The notes under the pieces: model-generated
The model's input: only the letters and a program-made list of their open reading frames with translations
Databases searched by the model: none
What the model was told of the DNA's origin: nothing
Position numbers and translations under genes: made by a program
Assembly (NCBI GenBank): GCA_017406005.1
Contig: JAFQZI010000141.1
Span: 1 to 46,741, forward strand
From: Oscillospiraceae bacterium
GTDB lineage: Bacteria; Bacillota; Clostridia; Oscillospirales; Oscillospiraceae
Length of the DNA stretch: 46,741 nt
Reading direction: 5' to 3'
Part shown: positions 1 to 7,332 of the stretch, in pieces
Layout of the letters: each line of letters opens with the position of its first letter
Position numbering within the stretch: position 1 is the first letter of the stretch

Positions 1-111
1 ACCGAGATGCCCAAACACATGGATGACAAAGACTTTTCTTTTCTCGATGACCTGCTCCCCTGGTCGCAGGATATCCCGGACATCTGCAGAAAACCAACAG
101 CAGACTCTTGA
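1..111 (+). CDS. C-terminal end of an IS66-type transposase (partial)
   Basis: The reading frame is open from the first base and stops with TGA at 109-111, giving 36 residues of a protein that begins outside the window. The stretch F-L-D-D-L-L-P-W-S followed by a short polar tail resembles, from memory, the extreme C-terminus of IS66-family transposases, where a 'LLPW' motif sits close to the stop. A rho-independent terminator follows at once, so this is a genuine gene end. It suggests that the accessory island to the right borders an insertion sequence. The match rests on one short motif, so the family call is tentative; that a CDS ends here is better supported. Confidence 0.5.
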   Translation, partial: TEMPKHMDDKDFSFLDDLLPWSQDIPDICRKPTADS

Positions 112-117
112 TTTTCT

Positions 118-147
118 CCCGGCAGTCAAAAGCTGCCGGGTTTCTTT
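118..147 (+). terminator. rho-independent terminator after the partial transposase
   Basis: CCCGGCAG (118-125) pairs with CTGCCGGG (133-140) across a 7-base loop and is followed by TTTCTTT. It begins seven bases after the stop codon at 109-111. Confidence 0.8.
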
Positions 148-177
148 CTACCGTACAGGTTATTTACCGTTTACTAG

Positions 178-448
178 GAAAAAAAGATTGAATTATCCCG
201 GAAAACAGGGTATACTGAAAACAGAGATAAAAGTGACAAAGGATTTTGCATTTTGAATAGGATAGGAGGAACCATCATGAACATTCCCGAGAACATTCTC
301 AATACCCTCACTGACGAGCAGAAGAGGAAAGCCGAAGCTGCTCAGTCTTCGGAAGAACTTCTCGCAATAGCAAAGGAATCCGGGCAGGAACTGACCGATG
401 AACAGCTGCAGGCAGTTGCTGGCGGACTCTGCTGGGAAAATTGCCTGG
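178..448 (+). repeat. Precursor cassette, copy 1 (promoter + 5' leader + leader-peptide DNA)
   Basis: This block recurs at 5643-5913 with a constant offset of 5465 bases and no indel that I can see. It spans the promoter, the untranslated leader, the Shine-Dalgarno and the first ~57 codons of the precursor. Similarity ends in the core-peptide codons. On the left it ends in the A-run just before the -35 box. The pattern suggests duplication or gene conversion of an expression-plus-leader cassette followed by divergence of the core. Confidence 0.85.
188..216 (+). promoter_or_regulatory. SigA-type promoter of RiPP precursor 1
   Basis: TTGAAT (188-193), 17-base spacer, TATACT (211-216). The same -35 and -10 boxes with the same spacing, differing by one spacer base, precede the second precursor, so the two genes should be co-expressed. 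The likely 5' leader is about 55 bases and carries GGAGGA at 266-271 before the ATG at 277. Confidence 0.75.
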
Positions 449-459
449 ACGATTTTTAA
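277..459 (+). CDS. Nif11-type-leader RiPP precursor peptide 1 (core ...CWENC...)
   Basis: This is a 60-residue precursor. Residues 1-50 form an acidic, helical leader of the Nif11-like kind (T-D-E-Q-K, E-E-L-L-A-I-A-K-E-S-G, E-L-T-D-E-Q-L-Q-A-V-A) ending in Gly-Gly at 49-50, the usual cleavage site. The 10-residue core that follows is LCWENCLDDF, with two Cys bracketing Trp-Glu-Asn. I chose ATG 277 because GGAGGA lies six bases upstream and the paralogue starts at the same place. It is monocistronic, with its own promoter and a terminator-like hairpin downstream. Its maturase is presumably the radical SAM protein encoded 5.5 kb away beside precursor 2. No double-glycine peptidase/exporter is encoded in the window. 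Confidence 0.85.
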   Translation: MNIPENILNTLTDEQKRKAEAAQSSEELLAIAKESGQELTDEQLQAVAGGLCWENCLDDF

Positions 460-462
460 TCT

Positions 463-485
463 GTCAGGGGGACGGTTCTCCTGAC
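463..485 (+). repeat. REP-like short palindrome, copy 1
   Basis: GTCAGG (463-468) and CCTGAC (480-485) are inverted repeats around an 11-base centre containing GGACGGTTCT. Related sequences occur at 4528-4548, 8393-8412 and 8432-8454. It sits immediately after the stop codon of precursor 1. From memory, similar GGGACGGTTCTC palindromes are dispersed in many clostridial genomes. Confidence 0.6.
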
Positions 486-580
486 ATAAAAAATCTCACT
501 CTTCCCCTCCGTGTCTGCTGCCCCCGCATTACGCTGCTATGCTGTAAACTGTCGAAAGTGAGAAAAACGGAATACAGTGC

Positions 581-616
581 CCCGGATCCTTCTTCGGAAG
601 GGACCCGGGTATTTTT
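581..616 (+). terminator. Terminator-like hairpin downstream of precursor 1
   Basis: The stem has CCCGG...CCTTC on the left (581-592) and GAAGGGACCCGGG on the right (597-609), with one internal mismatch and a short TTCG-type loop. It is followed by TATTTTT. The hairpin lies about 120 bases after the precursor 1 stop codon and would end that short transcript. Confidence 0.6.
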
Positions 617-645
617 ATGCCAAAAATCCGGAAGGGAACCGCGAT

Positions 646-750
646 ATGTTTTCGCCGGAATACCGGCTCGATCTGCCTGAGGCGGAAGAATTCATACCGC
701 TTAGACCTGTTTGTGGCTGGGAATGCTGCACTTTGGCAGGTGAGCCGTAA
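646..750 (+). CDS. Possible small Cys/Trp peptide (34 aa)
   Basis: An open frame from ATG 646 to TAA 748-750 encodes 34 residues. It starts MFSPEYRLDLPEAEEF and contains VCGWECC near the C-terminus. GGAAGGGA (629-636) gives a plausible Shine-Dalgarno nine bases before the ATG. The acidic front half and the C-x-W-E-C-C cluster are reminiscent of a leader plus modified core and of the CW(E/D)NC cores of the two recognised precursors, but there is no Gly-Gly site and no Nif11 leader. It lies beyond the precursor 1 terminator and ends 15 bases before the convergent membrane-protein gene. I see no clear promoter of its own. It could be chance or a gene remnant. Confidence 0.35.
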   Translation: MFSPEYRLDLPEAEEFIPLRPVCGWECCTLAGEP

Positions 751-764
751 GTAAAAATGCGAAT

Positions 765-1469
765 TTAAGTGAACTGACGCGCAGATTGCACTGTTTCTGT
801 CGGATTCAGCCTGAGAGAGGTTCTGTTGTGAAGCAGGCGCAGAACTGTTGCAATGCCAAAGGTGAGCGGCATAAAGGAAAGCATGGAAATCCAGGAAGGA
901 ATACGGGTTAGAAATCCGTAAAAATCATCCCATCCGCCGTTATCCGGACCGAGAATCTCAACCATAAAATAATAGACCATTGCGTAGAGCATCACAGGGA
1001 TCAGAGCGAACAGGGATTCCCGCAAGGGAATCACGTGATTCGTAATAAAGAAGCAAAAGGCAATCATAGCCACGACCGGGCACACACCGTGCAGGAAAAA
1101 ACGGGAACCGGTGAAAATAAGGACGAAACCCTTTACCGGGGCCAGGATGCAAAGTGAAATCAGAAAAGTCAGCCCTACAGATGTTACGCCGGCAAACAGC
1201 AGGTCCACCATCCAGTCAGGAAGATAGAAATTCTTCGTTCGCAAACCGTCAATCGTATATGGCAGAGACATCATCATCGCAATACCGCACAGGATATTCG
1301 AGTTTACCGTGAACATGCAGAATGTACGCAGTCCCATATGATCAAAATTGACATCATAAAGCGTGGTCAGATTCATGGTTACACCGATACAGACGCAGAC
1401 GGCAACCACGGCTGAGCTGAACATCGCGGCGAGGCATCTTCTTCTTGTTATACTGAATGTATCGTTCAT
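765..1469 (-). CDS. Six-TM FAR-17a/AIG1-like (Pr6Pr-type) membrane protein
   Basis: A 234-residue integral membrane protein with about six hydrophobic segments. The pattern F-T-V-N-S-N-I in the second segment region and L-H-G-V-C-P-V / N-H-V-I-P further on, with P-D-N-G-G-W-D-D-F-Y-G-F near the end, resembles the FAR-17a/AIG1/ADTRP family. Animal members are intramembrane Thr/His hydrolases of fatty-acid esters of hydroxy fatty acids, and a Thr and a His are present in similar context here. ATG 1469 overlaps the NRPS stop codon (ATGA), with AAAGGAG upstream, so translation should be coupled to the NRPS; the in-phase TTG at 1478 is too close to that SD. Its role next to an NRPS, perhaps on a lipid product, is inference. 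Premature termination in the NRPS may reduce its expression. Confidence 0.5.
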   Translation of the reverse strand: MNDTFSITRRRCLAAMFSSAVVAVCVCIGVTMNLTTLYDVNFDHMGLRTFCMFTVNSNILCGIAMMMSLPYTIDGLRTKNFYLPDWMVDLLFAGVTSVGLTFLISLCILAPVKGFVLIFTGSRFFLHGVCPVVAMIAFCFFITNHVIPLRESLFALIPVMLYAMVYYFMVEILGPDNGGWDDFYGFLTRIPSWISMLSFMPLTFGIATVLRLLHNRTSLRLNPTETVQSARQFT

Positions 1470-4429
1470 CTGTCGCAAATCTCCTTTAGACAGGACAGGG
1501 GCCGGTTCTTTGTCTCTCCCAGGATCCAGTTCAGCAGCCCCGAAAAGAGGCCTACGGCACGGCTGATCTTCTCCTCGGAATAGATCGCCCGGTTAAACAT
1601 GAGGTATGCAACGATCCTGTCCGGATTTTCGATAATCTGTACGGCCAGGCTTCTGGAATTGATCGGGGCATGGCTCTCCACGTTCAGCCTTGTCCCGCCG
1701 ATGGAACCGATGCTGTTGCCGCTCATGATTTCCGCCGTCTCATAGCAGACGATCATCATATCATGCTCAAAGACATTGTTCCGCATCACGCTCCACTCAT
1801 AGGAACAGTGTGCAAGGCTTTCGTTGGATCTGGCGGAAACTTCATTAAGGAATTCCTGCAGTGTCATTTCCCCGCTGATTTTAAGGCCGACGGTGACATA
1901 GCGGAAGATGCAGCCGAAAGCGTTGCGGCGCACGTCATCTGTCCTGTCGTGGAAGATCCAGTCCAGCATGACATTGTTTTTCTTTTCCATTGCATGGATT
2001 CCCAGAAGTCCGACCGCAGTGAACAGGATATTTCTGGAAATATGGTTTTTCTCCTCCCAGGCTTTCATCTCCTCCGGCGAAATCGTGCGTATCAGCGGCA
2101 GGAAAGCTCTGCCGGCAGGACGTGCCTGCAGATCCGGAAGCAGGTTGATGCACCAGTCGTCCTTCTCATAGGCTGTCTCAAAGAATCTCCGGTCTTCTCG
2201 GTACTTTTTGCCTGCCCGCATCTGTTCCTGTTGATACAGATACGCATAGTAGGTATCCGTCGGCAGAGGCTCGCCCTTCCATGCGCGGACAATATCTTCA
2301 TTCAGAAGCTGCATTCCCGTCCCGTCTGTCATGATATGGTGGATATCAAAAAACAGGTAGACGGCTTCTTCTGTCTGATAAAGGCCGGCATGGACGAGAG
2401 GCTCGCCGGTCAGGCGGAACGGGCGGAGCAGGCTTTCCCTTTTTCGGGCGAACTCTGCTTCGGTGGTTTTCTCCACAGAGAGCTTAAGGATCTTTTCCGG
2501 TGCAATTCGCTGGACAAGCGAGCATTCTTCATTGAATTCAAAAACAGTGTACAGAGCTGTCCGGTTCGCCAGTGCTTTGTTTACCGAATCGCACAGACGG
2601 CTGGCGTCCGTATCCGCGGGAAAGCGGTACAGTCTCGGCAGGTTCCACATGATGGTGTTGGGGGAAAAGATGCAGTAATCAAAAATCGAGATCTGATTTG
2701 GTGTAAGGGGATGGGATTTCCCTCGTTCCCGTTTTTCTGTAACGGCCGGATCTTCCTGTGCTGCCCCGGCCTGTCGGTTATCATAGATGACTGCAATGCG
2801 TTCCGGTGTGCAGCCTTCAAAAATATCCGAAGCGAGAAGGACGGGCAGATTTGCCGCAGCCAGCACGCGCATTGTTCCGAGAGAGTCCCCTCCCAGATGG
2901 TAAAAATTATCCCGGATACCGACCGGACCCGCCTGTAGGGCTTTTGCGAATGCCTGGCACAGGACCTGTTCCGTTTCCGTGCGGGGAGGGATGTAATCCG
3001 TCTTTTCCGCCTTCGGTTCAGGCTTCGGAAGGGCTCTCCGGTTCATCTTGCCGTTGGGGAGCAAAGGCACTTCGTCCACCTTCAGGAAGAAGGATGGGAT
3101 CATATAATATGGCAGGTACTGTGCCATCTTCTCCCGGACATCCAGTTCATCAAACGTGATATTCTCCGTATAGTACAGACAGACGAAGGCGTGGAGCGGA
3201 TCTTCAAACCCTCTGGCCGCGCACCATTTCACGCCCAGTATTTTCTTCGCGACCGCCTCGATTTCCGCCGGTTCGATCCGGTTGCCGTTGATCTTGATCA
3301 TGTCCGTGCTGCGGCCGAGCAGTACAAGGTTCCCGTCCGGCAGCTTTTTGCCGATATCGCCGGTATGGTACAGGCCTCCCCGCAGCGCTTCCGCAGTCTT
3401 GTCCGGCAGATTGATATATCCGCGGAAGAAAGGATCCTCCACGCAGATTTCGCCTTCGGTTCCGTCCGCAACTTCCTTTCCGTCCTCATCCAGGATGCGG
3501 AGAACAATCTGATCCGGATCAGGCTTCCCGACAGGACAGGTTTCATATGGCCTGTCAATGATGAACTCTGCCAGAGGGAACCCGCACTCGCTCATGGAAT
3601 AGCCGTTCACCAGTTCTTTCCCTTCGACGAAGATGCCGTTTGCAGGTTCTCCGCCGATCTGGATCTGGCGGATTGTCGGTCCAGGATCCCCGATCAGGCG
3701 GATCAGGGAGGGGGAGCAGTAGGTGACGGTAATGCGGTTGTCCCAGTAATACTGGCGGAGCAAAACCGGGTTTTTGATGATGCTGTACGGAACGACAAAA
3801 GCATGGCAGCCGTCATAAACGGCGTAGATGTAGCGCCGGATGGCAGCAACGAAATTCAGCGGCGGGATCAGGGCCAGCCTGTCGGATTCGTCAATCCGGG
3901 GTTTCCCGTTCCTCGGATCGAGAGAAGCGGCCTGGATCAGTCTGATGCTGCCGTATTCATGCAGCGCTCCTTTCGGATTTCCCGTGGTGCCGGAGGTATA
4001 GACCGCGAAAGCGGCGTCCCGGATGCCGGGCTTCTCATAACCGGATTCCGGTTCTGTCTTCAGGATCTCCTCCCAGGCTTCCGCGTCTATTGTGGCTTTG
4101 CAGCTGCAGTCCTTGCGGATATAGGCAATCCGCTCCGGGGGATAATTGTCCTCCACCATGGTGAAGGCGGCACCGGCTTTTCATACACCCAGCACCGCGA
4201 TCAGCGGGACAGCGCCTCGGGGCAGGCACAGAAATACAAAGTCCTCCCGGCCGATCTTTTTTGCTTTCAGCCAGGCGTAGACCCGTCCGGACAGTTCGTC
4301 TACCTGCCGTCTGCTTAAGCCGCGCGGGTGGCGTTCATCCGTCAGTGCCAGAGCGGCAGGATTGTCCGACACGTGTTTTGCCCACGCATCCAGAATAATT
4401 TCCGTTTGATCCAGAAAGCTCAGATCCAT
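1466..4429 (-). pseudogene. Single-module NRPS (A-PCP-C) with an in-frame TGA
   Basis: From ATG 4429 (AAGGAGGG just upstream) the frame encodes 987 codons, with codon 83 (4183-4181) being TGA. The flanks read V-L-G-V-stop-K-A-G-A-A-F, exactly the adenylation-domain motif usually read GVWKAGAA or GVLKAGAA, so a single change such as TGG to TGA is enough to explain it; there is no frameshift. Domains after the stop are intact. The A domain has YTSGTTGNPKG at ~144-154, YHTGDIG near 354-360 and the A10 lysine in NGKMNRRALP near 461. The carrier domain has GGDS with its phosphopantetheine serine near 516. The condensation domain has HHIMTDG at ~697-703. Order A-PCP-C with no thioesterase suggests activation of one residue and condensation with an external acceptor. 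As read it is a recent nonsense allele; readthrough or a sequencing error are alternatives. A weak internal start at 4159 would lose the first A-domain subregion. Confidence 0.8.
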
Positions 4430-4477
4430 GTTTGTTCCCTCCTTCGGGTTTTCAGCACGGTACAATTAAAAATACGA

Positions 4478-4493
4478 GATAAAATATTTTATC
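4478..4493. promoter_or_regulatory. 16-bp perfect palindrome over the NRPS -10 box
   Basis: GATAAAATATTTTATC is a perfect dyad overlapping the -10 hexamer of the minus-strand NRPS promoter. Its position would suit a repressor operator. AT-rich palindromes also arise by chance, and no regulator gene is adjacent. Confidence 0.35.
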
Positions 4494-4514
4494 ATACTTC
4501 TTCTGTTCAAACAA
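4486..4514 (-). promoter_or_regulatory. Promoter of the NRPS-membrane protein operon
   Basis: On the minus strand: TTGTTT (4514-4509), 17-base spacer ending in TGA, TAAAAT (4491-4486). The extended -10 and spacing match another promoter in this window (15007-15035). It is divergent from the HNH gene promoter at 4614. Confidence 0.6.
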
Positions 4515-4527
4515 TGATAAAGTATTA

Positions 4528-4548
4528 GACAGGAAACGGTTCCCTGTC
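4528..4548. repeat. REP-like short palindrome, copy 2
   Basis: GACAGG (4528-4533) pairs with CCTGTC (4543-4548) around AAACGGTTC. It shares the ACGGTTC centre with the copies near both precursor/maturase gene ends. It lies between the divergent NRPS and HNH promoters. Confidence 0.55.
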
Positions 4549-4613
4549 TTGGAGAGAGGGTGAGAGGGCAGGTTAAATCGCTAAAGTGCGTAGGCGGGGA
4601 CGGCGCGGGTATA

Positions 4614-4641
4614 TTGACAGTGCGGATGTTTGTGGTACAAT
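4614..4641 (+). promoter_or_regulatory. SigA-type promoter of the HNH gene
   Basis: A perfect TTGACA (4614-4619), 16-base spacer, TACAAT (4636-4641). The HNH start codon is at 4732, preceded by GAAGGGG, giving a leader of about 80 bases. The rest of 4430-4731 holds only the divergent NRPS promoter, the palindrome and the REP-like copy. Confidence 0.7.
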
Positions 4642-4731
4642 TCTGTCGTCAGGAAAGCGGAGGTGTTGAACAGAATAATGTGTGAGGCGAACACGCAGAA
4701 GATCATCCGCGGTTTGTGAGAGAAGGGGAAA

Positions 4732-5721
4732 ATGGGATCCGAATATAAAACGATAACCCGTGACGGGGTACGAAAGCCCGCGCATGTGGTCCTGATGGAG
4801 GAATATCTCGGCAGACCGCTGCGGGGCAACGAGGTGGTTCATCATATCAACGGGGAAAAAGATGACAACCGCCTGGCCAATCTGCAGGTGATGGACCGGG
4901 CGGAGCATTCAAGGCTGCATGCTTCAGGGATCACGCCGAATGCCGATACCCTGAAAAAGCTGAGTCTGAGCCATAAAGGGAAGCCATCCGCTAACCGGAA
5001 GCTGACAAGGGAACAGGTTCAGAGAATTGCGGAATTGCTGAAAGCCGGTGTCTCGGCAAGGAAGATAGCGGAGGAGTATTCTGTCTCGGGACCGAGTATT
5101 GTTTCGATTCGGGACGGGAAGTCTTACCGGGATTTCCTTGAGGGCTATACGGATTCCGATTTCCCGCTTCAGGAGATAAAGCGGGGCCGGGCGAACCGGA
5201 CTGAGCGTAAGCTGGATCCGAAAGAGCTGGGATTTGTCCGCATTGCACTGATGTAAGGGGAATCGGTGCCGGTAATCGCAAAGCGTTTCGGCATTTCGCT
5301 TTCGAGTGTGAGAGCCATCCGGGACGGGCTGACCTATCGGGAGATCCCCTGGCCGCAGGAGGAAGCCAGGCTGTTCCTCACGCACGATATGCCCGCTGTT
5401 ATCCGGATCCTGCTGGAAGAACCCATGAGCGAAAAAGAGGAATACCATGCCCTGACGGAGGATTATCATCTGGTTCCGAATGTCGGCACGGTTCTGGCGC
5501 TGAAGATGGTCCGGAAGGCGATGGAAGGGGAGAGGGACCTCGCCCTGCTGCTTTTGCTGACGGCCGGATACGGAGACTGGGTGCAGCAGCTGATCCGGGA
5601 GGAGTCTGTCCTCTGGCAGACGGTTTTCACCCCTTTGAAAGACAAAAAAAGATTGAATTATCCCAGAAAACAGGGTATACTGAAAACTGAGATAAAAGTG
5701 ACAATTTTTTTTACATTTTGA
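4732..5721 (+). pseudogene. HNH endonuclease with HTH repeats, interrupted by TAA
   Basis: ATG 4732 opens a free-standing HNH nuclease of the homing or phage type. The N-terminal ~65 residues contain G-N-E-V-V-H-H-I-N-G-E-K-D-D-N-R-L-A-N-L-Q and H-S-R-L-H, the HNH ββα-metal core. A helix-turn-helix unit follows at ~85-135 (L-L-K-A-G-V-S-A-R-K-I-A...I-R-D-G-K-S-Y). The frame then meets TAA at 5254-5256 and continues in the same frame directly into a second, parallel HTH unit (G-E-S-V-P-V-I-A-K-R-F-G-I-S...I-R-D-G-L-T-Y). The stop aligns with an ordinary residue in the first repeat, so it is a nonsense mutation, not a gene end. Beyond that lies a helical C-terminal region of unknown function. 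From about 5643 the frame runs into the duplicated precursor cassette and stops at 5719-5721, so the original C-terminus was probably also cut off by arrival of that cassette. Confidence 0.75.
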
Positions 5722-5913
5722 ATAGGATAGGAGGAACCATCATGAACATTCCCGAGAACATTTTCAATACTCTCACTGACGAGCAGAAGAAGAAGGCCGA
5801 AGCTGCTCAGTCTCCGGAAGAACTTCTCGCAATAGCAAAGGAATCCGGGCAGGAACTGACCGATGAACAGCTGCAGGCGATTGCCGGCGGAATTTGCTGG
5901 GATAATTGCAATT
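5643..5913 (+). repeat. Precursor cassette, copy 2
   Basis: Second copy of the block at 178-448, with the same spacing from -35 box to core codons. Differences are scattered substitutions, plus a cluster in the AT-rich part of the leader (about 5706-5713). Its left edge falls within the reading frame of the HNH pseudogene, which dates the cassette's arrival here after that gene. Confidence 0.85.
5653..5681 (+). promoter_or_regulatory. SigA-type promoter of the RiPP maturation operon
   Basis: TTGAAT (5653-5658), 17-base spacer, TATACT (5676-5681), matching precursor 1. It should drive precursor 2, the radical SAM maturase and the downstream unknown gene, since no terminator is visible between them. 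Confidence 0.75.
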
Positions 5914-5933
5914 ACCAAGCCGTTCTCCTCTGA
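5742..5933 (+). CDS. Nif11-type-leader RiPP precursor peptide 2 (core ...CWDNC...)
   Basis: This is a 63-residue precursor whose leader (1-50) differs from precursor 1 at only a handful of positions and again ends in Gly-Gly at 49-50. The core is ICWDNCNYQAVLL, 13 residues. Both cores place C-W-(E/D)-N-C at residues 2-6 after the cleavage site and then diverge. The start is fixed by GGAGGA six bases before ATG 5742. It lies 34 bases ahead of the maturase start, so it is almost certainly that enzyme's substrate. Conserved W-x-N recalls the three-residue motif cross-linked by cyclophane-forming radical SAM enzymes, while the paired Cys would allow a thioether or disulfide. The actual modification cannot be read from sequence. 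Confidence 0.87.
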   Translation: MNIPENIFNTLTDEQKKKAEAAQSPEELLAIAKESGQELTDEQLQAIAGGICWDNCNYQAVLL

Positions 5934-5967
5934 TAAGAAACCAGGCTCTTATTACCTCGGAAACTGT

Positions 5968-7332
5968 ATGAGCAGCACAGAAATGCAAAAGAGCAGCTGC
6001 GCCTCGGCGAAGTGCACAGCCGGAGAGGCAGGCTGGCACATTTCGCGTTACAACCTGAGCGCTCCGGTCCCGGGCAGCGAAGCGGTTGCGATCGCCAACC
6101 TGTTCAAAGGGACCTGTGCTGAATATTCTCCGCTGGAGCTTTACCTGCTCAGCATTCTGGACAGGCTGGACGAGCACCATCCGATCATTGAGCGCTTTGC
6201 CAAACGCGGCATCATCACCCGGATCGACGAGCGTGCGGCTCTGGACATGATGGGGAGGGAAGCCTGTGCCGGACCTCACGGGATCAGCCTGACCATCTGC
6301 CCGACCATGAACTGCAATTTTGACTGTCCTTATTGCTTTGAGAATCACAGGCCGGGGAGGATGAGTGCAGAAGTACAGGATGATGTTGTCAGTCTGACCC
6401 GGCGTATGCTGAAAGCCTGTGGAGGAAGACATCTGAGCGTGACCTGGTTCGGCGGTGAACCGCTGCTCGCCATCGACGTGATTGAAGCGCTTTCGCTGCG
6501 CCTGATAACACTGGCGCAGGAATTCAGTGCCGAATACTCGGCCGGGATTATCACCAACGGGTATCTGCTTACACAGAAGAATATCGACATCCTCGAGCGC
6601 TCAAGTGTCAGCAGCTGTCAGGTCACTGTTGACGGGCTGGGCGGACAGCATGACGCAACCCGTCACCTCGCGGGAGGCGGGGCCACATTTGACCGGATCA
6701 TCCGGAACCTGCGGGATGGGAGAATTCCGTTCCGTGTCAGTATCCGCCAGAATGTGCAGGAAAGCAATCTGGCTGAAGTCCCCAAAGTCAGGGAGTTCAT
6801 GGAAAAGCTCGCGGAAGAATCCGGAAATAAGCTGGACTATGCACCGGCACCGGTCTACGGGAATAAGGCTGCTGACGAACGCGGCTCCCGGAGCGTTCTT
6901 CTTTGCGGTAAGGATTCGACGGATATCTGCATCCTGCAGGAAGCCGGGCGCTTCACTGCAGGCCGCGGGCACTTCTGCGGTGCGAATGTCCTGTGGTCTG
7001 TCGGAATCGACGAAAACGGAAACTTGTTCAAATGCTGGGAATCCGCTGCAGAACCTGCGCATGCTTTTGCAACAGCACGTGACTGGGATCCGGAAAAGCC
7101 GCTGGAGACGTCCTTTGCCCCGGATAATCTGACCATGTATCTGAATACCGCTCTTCCCGTGACGGACGAAGAATGCCGCGATTGCGTGTGGCTTCCGTTG
7201 TGTGTCGGCGGCTGTCCGCATCGCCGCCTGTTCTATGGGAAGAATTGTGTGGCATTCCGGAATCATCCGGAAAGCTATGTTCTGGCACTTCATGCCCGCA
7301 TCGGCAAAAATCCGCCGAAGGAGAAAAGCTGA
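5968..7332 (+). CDS. Radical SAM/SPASM peptide maturase
   Basis: A 454-residue enzyme expected to bind the precursor leader and install a radical-derived cross-link in the core. Residues ~25-100 form an N-terminal region (S-R-Y-N-L...L-S-P-L-E-type) that could hold a leader-recognition fold. The radical SAM barrel has the 4Fe-4S/SAM motif C116-x3-C120-x2-C123 and the GGEP motif at 162-165. A full SPASM domain carries two auxiliary clusters: C337, C356 (with G-x4-C), then C403-x2-C406-x5-C412-x3-C416 and C427. ATG 5968 is chosen because it clears the precursor stop by 34 bases and leaves the family-typical N-terminus; its Shine-Dalgarno is weak, so 5983 is possible and translation may depend on coupling. 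The stop overlaps the next gene (TGATG). Known relatives make sactipeptides, ranthipeptides and cyclophane peptides; I cannot assign the clade. Confidence 0.88.
   Translation: MSSTEMQKSSCASAKCTAGEAGWHISRYNLSAPVPGSEAVAIANLFKGTCAEYSPLELYLLSILDRLDEHHPIIERFAKRGIITRIDERAALDMMGREACAGPHGISLTICPTMNCNFDCPYCFENHRPGRMSAEVQDDVVSLTRRMLKACGGRHLSVTWFGGEPLLAIDVIEALSLRLITLAQEFSAEYSAGIITNGYLLTQKNIDILERSSVSSCQVTVDGLGGQHDATRHLAGGGATFDRIIRNLRDGRIPFRVSIRQNVQESNLAEVPKVREFMEKLAEESGNKLDYAPAPVYGNKAADERGSRSVLLCGKDSTDICILQEAGRFTAGRGHFCGANVLWSVGIDENGNLFKCWESAAEPAHAFATARDWDPEKPLETSFAPDNLTMYLNTALPVTDEECRDCVWLPLCVGGCPHRRLFYGKNCVAFRNHPESYVLALHARIGKNPPKEKS

Noticed and set aside
1670-2938. Long plus-strand open frame opposite the NRPS
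   Set aside because: It is antisense to conserved A/PCP/C motifs, Cys/His-rich without any domain, and typical of frames opposite GC-rich genes.
4159-4161. Start codon of a separate NRPS gene beginning MVEDNYPP
   Set aside because: The region before it continues the same frame and encodes the missing N-terminal A-domain part up to a lone TGA; there is no Shine-Dalgarno at 4159.
5266-5721. A separate gene starting at GTG 5266
   Set aside because: It is in frame with the HNH gene, begins in mid-motif of a second HTH repeat, has no Shine-Dalgarno, and its end runs through the duplicated promoter.
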